From: Arbacia lixula
Taxonomy: Eukaryota > Echinodermata > Echinoidea > Arbacioida > Arbaciidae
Direction of reading: 5' to 3'
NCBI GenBank assembly: GCA_963669155.1
Contig: OZ022580.1
Location: 21,773,696 to 21,837,695 of the forward strand
Length of the DNA stretch: 64,000 bases
The notes below the pieces were generated by a model. The model saw only the letters and a program-made list of their open reading frames with translations. It was not told where the DNA came from and searched no databases. This document shows, piece after piece, positions 14,761 to 26,700 of the stretch (position 1 is its first letter; each line of letters starts with the position of its first letter). Made by a program: the position numbers and the translations under genes.

Positions 14761-17700
14761 CCCCTCTCTCTCTCTCTTTGTGCATGTTTCTAAGTGCAAG
14801 CTTCAGACATATGTAATGCATGATGTAACAGGGCAAAGCTCATTATAGGCACGCTCATTAATCTCTCTAACACTGCTACCAATCCGCCACTTGATGAAAG
14901 ATGTTTGAGTGGGAGAGAAGAAGACAAACATGTTATTACCATACCCATGTCCGGGCACAGGAGGCCATGCGGTACTAATGAACCTTCTAGATACAAGAAA
15001 ATGAAGACATTGTGGTGAAGAGTAGCTTTGATGCCAGGAGGAGGCTATATTTACTCACTGAATTTAAATGAAAGGACAATGGTAATGTAATAGTAACAGA
15101 CAAGACTTGTAAGAGAAAGAAATGACTCAAGGCTTTGGCTGAGGCTACCATCGGGTGGATAGAAGACCCAATATATGTTGCTACTTAATAGTACAAGGGT
15201 TTGGATAACAGTGTGTGTGAGTGTATGAGGGAAGGCATTGGACAAAGAAATCTCCATTTTTAGGTAAGATGTGAATCAATTTCATGCTTTCTATTCTCGA
15301 CAGCTTAGTCAAGTGTTCATGGATAAATGCAGCCTTGTTTTAATAAAATAGCTTCTATATGAGAAATGAGGGTTCTGACATATGTTGGGCTTAGATAATT
15401 GAGAAGTTGAGACATGCTACATTGTGTGCTGAAGTGGCTGATGTGGATTGGGTGTGAATGAGAGTATTAGGAAAAGGGCAAAGAAGAGTTAGTGTTAGTG
15501 CTGTGTTAGTGCTGGGTTAGTGCTGTGTTATGGTGGAGAAGATGGTAGTCTAGAAATGTTACAGGAATATGTTGTTTTGTGTGGTAGTATCAATGATGAA
15601 TGTTCTTCCAGTACTCCTGGCTCAATATGAAAGAAACAAACAGTAAACAAACGAGTAAAACAAATCCAGCTAGAGATTTTAACCTTGTATCTACTATTCA
15701 ATGGAATATGTGCTTTGCTGAGAGACATGCCATGACTCTGAGTGCGTCATGTGCATCCTGCAGTGCATTGTTTTCATGCTAATTTGTGAACTACTCTAGC
15801 CTAGTAATCAACAATGTGAAACACTCTGAGGGGTATAGATAATTATATACAGACACAAGGTGATCTGAAGGCCATTTATGACATAAGGGGCAGCCGAGGG
15901 TGTAGAGTCTAGATTGGTGTACAGTACTAATGAAGTACATGTATTTTGGGGCTTTGTAATGTCGATAGATAAAACGAGGTCGTGACTTTCAGCCGATCAT
16001 ATCACAGGATTCTTTATGTAAAACCTGATGACCATGACGCTGTAATCCTAGTAGCAATGGACATGCATGAATCTTGTCTACAGTTAGCTGTGTAGAGTGT
16101 GTGTATTCAGTACAAGTTAATTTAATCCAGCACAATTGTGTACCGGTAGTGTGCGATTTATATTTTGCCCATATTGAATAAGGTTCTTTTGTGCAGTGAA
16201 GTGATATTTTATATAGATAAATTGAATGCATAGTCATTCATGTTAACTGCATCTTTTGAATGATGCAATCTTGATAGATTATAGTTTTAATACTTTGCAA
16301 TTAATATATCTACCATTTACAAAACGTCACTGCATTGCACGAAAGGTTATGGAAAATCACTTAACCCGATTGATAACAATGTTTGTGAGGGACTGAATTG
16401 ATGGTGCAAAATAATTTGCAGGCATGGGGAAAACAGATTGATTGTGTTTTCCCTTGAAGACTGGTAGCAGCTTGGTGTAATAACCACATTGACCACAATA
16501 ACTGCTTGTGCGTTCACATTGCCTGATTTACAATACATTGCCTGAATCACCCACACTAATATTCTCTCCTGCCCGCTTGACCCTCATATCTAACCTGAAG
16601 GCGCCTTGAGTCCAGACCTCTTTAGCAGTTTTGGCGGCGACTCCTTCACGAGCCCCCAGACTCCGGTCTCTGCGGGCGAGGCTACAGCCCGCCCTCACTC
16701 GGCATGTAAGAAACAGTCATTTCAGAACAACTTGACTCCATTCATGTTCAGTAGCAATAGCAGTCTGTGTAGTGATATGGCCAGTCTGGGTGTGTAGAAG
16801 TTCTTACTGGAGTCTTAATTGCTTGAATGTTGTGCTTCAATCAATATTCCTTACTCTTCCTTTAAAAAAACATATTACCGTTATGTTATAATGTCAATGC
16901 TTTTAAGATTTGGAAACTGCTCACTTCAATAGACTTAATTGTTTTGCTTCAACATTTATAGTTGAATATATTTTATTGAAGATTTCCCTTTCCTTAATGC
17001 ATTTTTGCTTGAAAGGAAGAAGAAACTGGATTGGTCAACTTATTGCACTGACAATCATAGCATTCTCACACATACCTGCATATGGCCCAGTTGTACATAC
17101 ATCCACTCCCATTTATACCTACATGTATACTCATCATTGTTTGTTATTAATGCTTCCATGTGTATTACCCTTATATAATACATGTGTTCCCTTGTTACCT
17201 TGTATTTCATACTCCTTTGAACAGGTCATATTTATTTAAGTTCACTCTTGTTTCTCAATGCATTACACCTAACTATTTTTGAGTAACATCTGTTTTCTTT
17301 TGACATGTAGATTTCCTGTTTCAGTGCAATTGTTGTAAAGCTCCTGCTTGCTGGTTACATAGTGCACTAATCCCAACAGCTTTCTTATTATACATGTAAT
17401 GTATTATACTCTCTATGAAACCACCAGTGACTTGTAGTTACAGCAAACCAGGAGGATGTACATATATCTTCTTGGGGTAAAGAAAAACTTAGCAGAAAAC
17501 TGGCGAAGTTCAACTGTTTGCCTGAAACATAGATTAGCATGTTCTGGAGTAGTGTGAGCTCTGTTATATACAGTGTACCTGTGATTTCTCGTTGTCATGT
17601 GCATGCATGGCAGACCTGTAAAAGTTATGTTTCCATGCTTCAATTTCAGGTTTAGTGATGTAAGATGAGGGATGGGAGTTGGTATGATTATAAGCCATGA

Positions 17701-20700
17701 TCATGGATGAACTGTTCTGCTGTGGGTCTCTTTTGTGTTCATTTTCAATGATTTTATCATTTAATATATGGTATATTATATAATATATGATATATTATAT
17801 AATATATGATATATTATATAATATATGATATCCTATATAATATGGTATCCTATATAATATATGGTATCCTATAATCCAACGCAGATCAGGCCCATGGTCA
17901 TGGCAGAAGCTTTTGGAGTTATCACGGGTCACACATTAGTAGTATTTACTTCTACTGCCATTACAGCATTTTGAAAGGAAAAAATGATGTATGTACTATA
18001 ATTGTATGTCTTTATTTTATTGTGGTGGACATATTAGAAATGTTGTTGAATGCTATGTCTAGAAAGTCTAGATATAGAAATGTGCATGTAATCTACATTA
18101 TAGAGGTAGTGTATCCCTTTTGCAAGTAAGAAATGTAAAGTTGCAGAAATAGCATCATATATAGACAAAAATACCATCGTACATAGACAAAAATACCATT
18201 AAATACTATCCTCAGAAGAACAGAACTTGAAAACTGACCTCCTGTTGATATTGACCATTAGATTATGAAAGGACCTTCCAAAAGTCACCAGGTACTATAG
18301 CCTAGATTGTAGATTCTAAGTGTGTGGCACAACGTTGCACCATTGAGATGAGTAGTGACTATATACACTGACGAAGCTTCCTGTGATACACATGGTATAT
18401 AAACTTACTCATTAAGAATTTGTCAGGTCAATGATAACAGAAATACAGCCACTGTCTGTCTGAGTTTTGAGATTGAATTTAAGAAAAAAGAGACCTGACA
18501 GGAAATCAGCAATTAAGCTATGACTGTAAAGATTTTACAGAACATATCTTTAGATACTGATTTATACATACATATTGGTATATTATTGCAAAAGGCATAC
18601 ACTCCCTTTCATCCACGCAATGTAGTAGATACAGAAATGTGCATAAAAAATCTGCCTGGTCTCTGTTCATTCATTTCTATGTACTTGTTTCTTTTTATTA
18701 TAAGGCATTTTCAGATATACTCGTGAATTCATTCCTCGCCCACGATCGCATACAGCAAGTAAGGAAGACTTGGTCAAAATAGCAATAACATATCACTACC
18801 TATTTATACTTTGACTCATATTTATTCAACATTTATTTTCTCCTGCATGCATGCTGGTCTTAGTTTTGCAGTGCTATTGGTACCTCAGCTATCCTTGGCT
18901 GTCTAATGGAATGATTTCAATATGATTTGGATGTGATAACTGTAGTTGTTCACCCATAGATTGGTAGCTGTTACACAGCACTCGAGCATCACTATAGTAG
19001 GCAGCAGTATAGCATTGTTATTTAACATGTGCACTGAAATATGACTTATGTATCAGTTGCAACCTAGAATCTTGGAGCACTGGTAGAAAGATCTTGATCC
19101 TTCAGGGAAATGTGGGAATTAAGCCCTGTCCTGTCTCGGGTGGATCAGTCTGCAGCAAAGTGTATTGCTCATGCTTGTCCATCTCAACTTGCATAGATGT
19201 AGTAATGGGTGCCGGTACTTCAAAAAAGGAAGCGATGTACATGTGTATTCCTAATCTAATTAGATTAACCGAATATGGCTTCTCTTGCTGAATATGGCTG
19301 CTTGGTTGCAGCCAGGTGAACCATTGAGCTTGTTAAAGGTGTTCTTTGTTCTAGAAAAAGCTATATAAAAACAATTATGTTTATTGCAATTGTGATGCTT
19401 ACTTTGCGTTGATTTCTGTTCTTTTTTGGATTTCATGTGATTACCCTATAGATGTTAACAGTATTTGTTGAAACTTGGTAGAAAGATAATGTATGACAGA
19501 ATGATTAATCTAGATAAGATTTCTCACCAAATACTTGTATTATGAAAGTCAAAGGTCAAGGTCAACAAGTGACACCCTCAGAATGCACAAAAGCCCCATA
19601 CATTACCCCATGTCAGAAACAAAAGTCTCTAGGGGTTAATTCACAGCACGGGTTTATTTCATGACTGACTGTCCAAGAAGTAGCCCCTGAAAAATGATTC
19701 TTTCAGGCCAACATCAGAGGTCAGTCAGTAACATATTACAAATGTTTGCCCCTCTGCTAGGACTGGTGTTTACAAGTCCATGAAACATGATACAAATATT
19801 TAACAACAACATTTATTGATTTGATGTTGAGCACTTTGATGAAGCTCAAATTTGTAAATGTGATTGTTTATGGCCTTATTCAGAAGTATTGGACTGAATT
19901 TGATCAAATTTGATAGAAAAGTAAAGTAAGACAAAATAATGAACCAATTTGTCCAGGGGCCCAATCTGAGAAATGTTAATCCCTGTATGCCAATGGTCTA
20001 GAGTAATCTCTTATTGGTTACACAATAACTAAAGAGATACTTGACTAAATTCCCCCAATCTTGTTAGGTTTATTATGCCGGTACAATTTAATCATGAAAG
20101 GTTACAAATCTATGGCCATTTTATACATGTAGGCATAGGATAAAATGAAAGATATTATGAAGGATTATGGCAATTGCGATTATTATACCTGAAGGAGCCT
20201 GTATACAGTAGAATGTATACTTACTAATCAGTTGTTATGTTAATATAAATGAAAAGCTGATATTACTGTAAATATCAAGTACACCGCTTGTCTTTTGTTC
20301 TGTAAGATATGTAATGTGTTTTATTTTACATTGTATCAGTGGTAACTGTAAAAGTATATGTGAGCAATGGGGGGGGGGGGATGAAATGTATTTTTTGTTC
20401 TTAAGTATCACCATCACTATGACTTGTATGATGACATTTTAATAATTATACCTCAAACATTGAATATCCTGACATGCTCATGTCAATTTGTAACACACTA
20501 CACCTGTGTGCATTGGGGTGCATGGTTCATGATATTATAGGAATGTGGAAGATTGTTATGTCTATGATAGTTGCCAGTGGCTGGGCTACATATAGCTTTT
20601 CCCTTCTTCCGTCATGTTCTCATTTTTGCAATAACTCCAGAAATAGTTCACCTAACTTCACCAAACTTCTACAATATAACCTCAGTATGACATCACCATC

Positions 20701-23700
20701 ACATTTGTATGATGTATGACCAATTGAATTTTTAGTAAGCTTTGTCCAAGATAAAAGTATCTCTTCATTAAGTTGTATATCCTAGACAAAGGTCAACCTT
20801 AGTCAATAGTTAAAGAGTAACTTTTCCAGCCATGAAGTATAAGGACATGTTGGTCTTTGACATTACGACTATATACTTCAGTCTCTGTACAGGAGGGTGG
20901 ATACATACAAGTCTGCCTGGGCACTGTCAAGTTTCTCTACTTCTGTTTTTTTTTATTTTACAAAAACCTTTCTAACTTCAGAAATTACACTCATCTCATC
21001 TCTGTATTTGTCTCATAATGTATTATATTGTAGAAGTGTCATCTTCATCTTTATTCCTCTATTAGATTGGATGTTTAAATAGAAATCAAAGTCCACAGGT
21101 TAATCTTTGCAAAATGCTATATGTGCACTGAATTTGAAGGTAGATGAACTTTCAGCTTCCACTTGATCCATTTCTTGCACCACATATGTCACATCAATGA
21201 GTATATTGTTCTTGAAGACAAACATGTGCAAAAGAACCCTTTCGCAGGTTTTGGGAAAATCAAAAGTAGGGGCTAATAATTAGATGCGAAACTGTTTTTT
21301 GCTTTGTTTTTATGCCTCAAACACAAATTGGCCAGGTTGTATGACCCTCATGGAGTTCAGGTTTCTTCCTTTGATCTTCTTCATGAATTGTTTTGAATGA
21401 ATTTGCTTGTTTGTAATTTTGTTATGCAGAGTATATGTAATGGATGTTGAACCTCCCTATATGTAGTTGTATCATTTGGTTGTTGAGCAGATAAACAAAT
21501 AACATGAATGCAACCCATATTTGTTGTACCTATATTATCTTTTACCTCTCTCTGACACACTCACATACACACTCTTGCTCCCTCTCTCTGTCTTTATATA
21601 TCTCTCTTTTTTTCATCCCATCCATCTCTCTCTTCACACAACCTTTGCCCACTTTCTCGTGCTGTCTTTGTGTAAGCATCGTATATTTTGCTGAATCAAT
21701 CAGATGTGACATTTACATTGTATTTCATACAATTTTGTGCCTAAGCTGTTTTCAACTTCGTCACATGAAAGTTTATGCTGTCATTCAGTGTAGCCAAGAA
21801 AGTGTAATGATTTGATGATGATACAAACATTTCATTATAACAATTTGACCAGAAAATATACAAGAGACAGTAGATTATGATCATTTCTAGAGAGCCATAG
21901 TTCAGACATGAGTCTGCAATGTTGATACCATCACAAAACTTGTATTAATGACAACCTTTCCCCCTTCTTCTTGCCCTCCGTTATTTTGACATCTTGATCT
22001 GATTCCCTTCCCCACCTTCTTTCTCCCCACCTACTCACTTCCCACTTGATTGTGACTCCCATCTCTTGTAACTATCCCCTCCCACTCCCAGTAGATTTGC
22101 TTCAGAGTCCCACCACCCTCAGTGACTCCTTGCCCCCTGCCCTCCCAGCCAAACAGAGGCACAGTATAGGCAGCACCCTGGCTGCTATGTCAGGTGGTAC
22201 TGGTACAACAGTCCCCAGCAGACCCCCATCAAGGCCACGAAGTGGTATGCAAGTGAGTATTTACCTGCCGGATGAAAACAAAGTCAAAAGAAGAAGAAAG
22301 TAACAAAGTTTGGCATGATGTAAAATTGCAAATGATGTTCTGAATTTACTCTGTTTTACCTACGATATTTTTACATTCATGAACTATGTGTCAAGTATAT
22401 ATTTATTCTTGAATGCCCCTACTTCTAGTAGTTTTTCCATTTCTAAAGCCTATTTAAAATGAAAGAAAAAAACCAGTTTAGATTGTAAAGAAAACAAGTC
22501 ATTTTTGTCAAGTAGAACTCCAAGCTCTTTCCAGTTAGCTTGTGTTTCAGCTCATTTTGCCCACAGAATATTCAGACTGGTTGTGAGTCAATGTATGTGC
22601 CTGGTAGCTTTGTGTAGCTAGTGTGAGAAGCAGTGTTTGATGCAGGCATGTCTCTCCCCCACTGCAGTCCCCCACACCAAGCAGCGGTGACGGCCCTGGC
22701 CTGCCCCGCCAGGACAGCAACTCCTCCCTGACCACCGCCCACTCTCCCTTCGGTAGCAGCTCAGTGTTTGGTGGTTCCCGGGGCCCCTCCCCCCTCACCC
22801 TAGGCATGAACGACACCATCCCCATCGCAGCAGCCTTTACAGAGTCTGTCAACGCATACTTCAAGGGCAATGATCAATCAAAGTAAGCTTCTCTTCTCTC
22901 AATTTCGTCTCTAATTCTGTACAACCCAATATTTTTTCACGATGATGGGGTCAATGTCTCCAAGATAATGAATTGAACAAAGATGTATAACAAGTCAACA
23001 ATTTTTGTCTTGCCTGAACAAAGTTCAGTAGAGACCTAGTGATCACTTTTCCTGTTAGTCTGTTGGTCTGTTACAAAAATTTTAAAGTTTTTCTTTTACT
23101 TGCTCTCATTTCTTTATTTCTGCATCAATTGTGACCAAACTTGGTACAAATGATCCTTCGGTAATACTATATGTGGCTTCATGAGGCTGATGGGGTCAAA
23201 GGTCATCTAGGGGTCAAAAGGTCAAATGATATGAGACCATGTGCATCATTTTTTCTCAAAGTTTTTGTTTGACTTGCTTTTATTTCTTTTTTTATGCCTC
23301 CGCCACGAAGTGGCCGGAGGCATTATGTTTTCGGGTTGTCCGTCCGTCCGTCCGTCCGTCCGTAAGTCCGTCCGTCCGTCCGTCCGTCCGTCCGTCCGTC
23401 CGTCCGTCCCGAATCCGTTTAGGCAATATCTTGAGAACCGTTCAGCAGATTTGTTTCAAACTTGGTACATGTATGTATTGCATGAAACTTATGAAGTGTG
23501 CAAATTTGGGGTCAAATCTGATTTAGGTCAAAGGTCAAAGGTCAATGAACTTTGTAAAAATTGCCCCAAAATGACCTTTTCCACAATAAATCCAATAATA
23601 AGGATGCAATTCTCATTAAACATAGTACAAAGATGGATCACCCTTTGGGGATAGACTGGTGAAATTTTTGGTAAAATTCCTGAAAGGTCAGAGGTCAAAG

Positions 23701-26700
23701 GTCAATGAAATTTGTGAAAATTTGCCAAAAATTGACCTTTTTCACAATAAATCCAAATCCAAGGATGCAATTCTCATTAAATATGGTACAAAGATAGATC
23801 ACTACTTGGGGATAGACTCGTGACATTTTTGGTAAAATTCCTGAAAGTTCAGAGGTCAAAGGTCAATGAACTTTGCCCAAATTGGCTAAAAATTGCCCCA
23901 AACTTTAAATTTTTCACAATAAATCCAAATCTAATGGTGCAATTCCAACCAAACATAGTGGAACGATGGACACTACTTGGGGTAGACTGGTGACATTGTT
24001 GGTGAAATTGCTGGAAGGTCAGAGGTCAGAGGTCAATGAACTTTGCAAAAATTGATATTTTTCACAATAAACCCAAATCCAAATCCAAATCCAATGGCGC
24101 AATTCTAACCAGACATGGTACAGAGATGTATCACTTCATGGAGGTAGACTGGTGAAAGTTTGGGTAAAACTCCTGAGAGTTCGAGGGTCAGAGGTCAATG
24201 AACTTTGCCAAAAATTAGCTAAAAATTGCCCCCAAAGTGATAATTTTTAAAATATATCCAAATCCAATGGAGCAGTACCAACCAAACAGGGTGCAAAGAT
24301 GGATCACTACTAGAATGATGACATTTTTGGTGAAATTTCTCAAAGGTCAGGGATCAAAGGTCAATGAACTTTGCCAAAATTGGCTAAAAATTGCCCCCAA
24401 ATAGATATTTTTCACATTGAATCCAATACTAATGATTCAATTCAAACCAAGAGGTCAAAAGTCAATGAACATTGCCAAACTTGGCTAAACTTGAAAAAAC
24501 AGAATGTTTCATTTCACATTGGAGCAATGGTACATTGCCCACCAAACATACACATATTCTGAGAAAAGCAAAGAGGCGGAGGCATATTTATCGACTGCGT
24601 GGCAGTCGAATTGCTCTAGTTCTACATCAATTGTGATCACACTTGGTACAAATGATCCTTGGGGACTACCACATGTGTCTCTTCATGAGGCTGATGGGGT
24701 CAAAGGTCATCTAGGGGTCAAATGGTTTGAAAAAATATTTGAAAAAAAAAAAACTAAGCACTGTTTATCGATTGCGAAATCAGGCGAGACTCATGGTTCG
24801 CGAACTACCTTGTTGAAATGATAGAAGAAAATAATCTTGAGTGTAGCAACATTGGCTCAATAAATCTTTTGGTACATTATTTTCATGTCCTGCTAGTTAA
24901 CCTTTAATAATGTACATTTATTTTTTGCCTTGTTATGCCAGGTGTATGGTGAAGATCACTGGTGACCTGATGATCTCCTTCCCAGCAGGCATCATTCAGG
25001 CCCTAACGTCTAACCCCCAGCCAGCCATGCTTGCCTTCAAAGTCAAGAACACCAGCCGCTTAGAGCAGGTCCTCCCCAACAAGCAGCTCATCTCTGTGTA
25101 AGTGCCCTGCTTTGCTCATATCACAACCAGTCAACAAACTACAATATGTGCTCTTGGTGATTCAGTCCTGGAAATGCCCCCAGAAAGCCCATGTGACAAC
25201 TCATTTTGCTTGATAAAATATTCTGCTTGCCGATGTTCATGTCATGATGTCAGGCACGTGCAATATTTCTTGTTTTCAGTTGCAGACAATGTTAGTTAAG
25301 ATTCAATGCAACCAATAGGAAGTCAAATATGATTATTCAATTAGAACGTCAGTCTTTAAAGCTTATGTGACTACTATCAAAACCCCAAAGAAACTTGATT
25401 GTCATCACTACAAAAATAATGGACATATTTGAGTAGGTGAATACCAATTGCCTCCACAAGTTCACTTTGGCATGATTTCAACATATGAGGTGCAGCTGAG
25501 TCTGTTTTGGGCCATGCCAAAGTTACCACATACTTCAGTTGGATCCTAGTAATTTCCCCTACATTTCATTTGCTTGTTTAAATACAGAAGGCAGGCATTG
25601 TTTGGAATATGATCAAATCAATAATTAAAAAAAATCTGTGTGCATCACTGCTAGATTTATCATTCTATTGCATTGCTCTGAACTGTCCTGATCAAACAAT
25701 GAACTACCATGATATAGAGTGTGAGAGACTCTCTCACCAAAACCTCCAGCATCTCCGCGGCCTAGTGGCTAAGGCTGCTCTATGATTGGCCAAGTTTGAT
25801 TCTTGGTGGAGATAGTTTGGAATATTGCTTCACCCTGTTGTCCTTACATTTCCTTTGCTTATTTATATTTCTCAGCGGGAAAAAGTGAAGTTGATGTTAT
25901 TAGTACTATATTTCTTACAACATATTATTATCTGTTTAATGTTCCTAGCGATGCGACACATACAACCAGTGAATGTACTGCATACATCTTTAACATGGCA
26001 AACCTTGTCACGTTATTGAGACAACAAGTAGAAGCCAATGCCTCTGCATCATACTTCAATGTTGATATACTCAAATATCAGGTGAGAAATGTTGCTGCTC
26101 AAAATCACATCATCTTCTATCTCTTTCTTATGTTTAATTGTGTACTACCAGTTTATGTTGAATTGTGTAAAACAAGATAAGGGGTATTTGTGTAATCTGT
26201 ATACAATACATTCAACCTTTTTTTTATTATGAATGTTCATTAGTTACTCTATTTCTGGAAAAATAATTTAATTTCTTCTTTCTAGCTAATACTTTGAATA
26301 GAATAGAACAAAACCACATGGTGCTACCATTTGTCATTTGTTTGTAACTAGTATTACTGGAGGCAAGTTGTGATGGATGTACTTGACACTTGGTACCTGC
26401 ATGTGATTTCTTGAACAGAATATCCCACCAATGGCTCCAACCAATGCTCAAGTTCAACATGAAAATATTGTAAGCACGAGCTCAGGGCTGATATGATTGA
26501 GTGAGTTCATGCTTCTTTTTTTATTTTTACTTTTCAAGGTGAAAGCAGAGACGGAGGGCAAATCTACCCCCTTGCACCTGTGCAGCTACTGGAAGTGTGA
26601 GCCCACAACCACAGATCTGCGAGTGGACTATGCTTACAACCCTGCGGCCATGGACAAGGCTCGGCCGCTGACCAGCGTCTCCCTGGTGGTGCCGGTAGAT

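Larger units (their letters stand above)
12113..16615 (+). other. FCHO intron (4.5 kb)
   Basis: No coding exon recognised. It contains the 65-bp minisatellite joined to a Helitron-like 3' end (13053-14594) and a CT microsatellite (14694-14777). The remainder shows no structure I could support. Confidence 0.5.
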
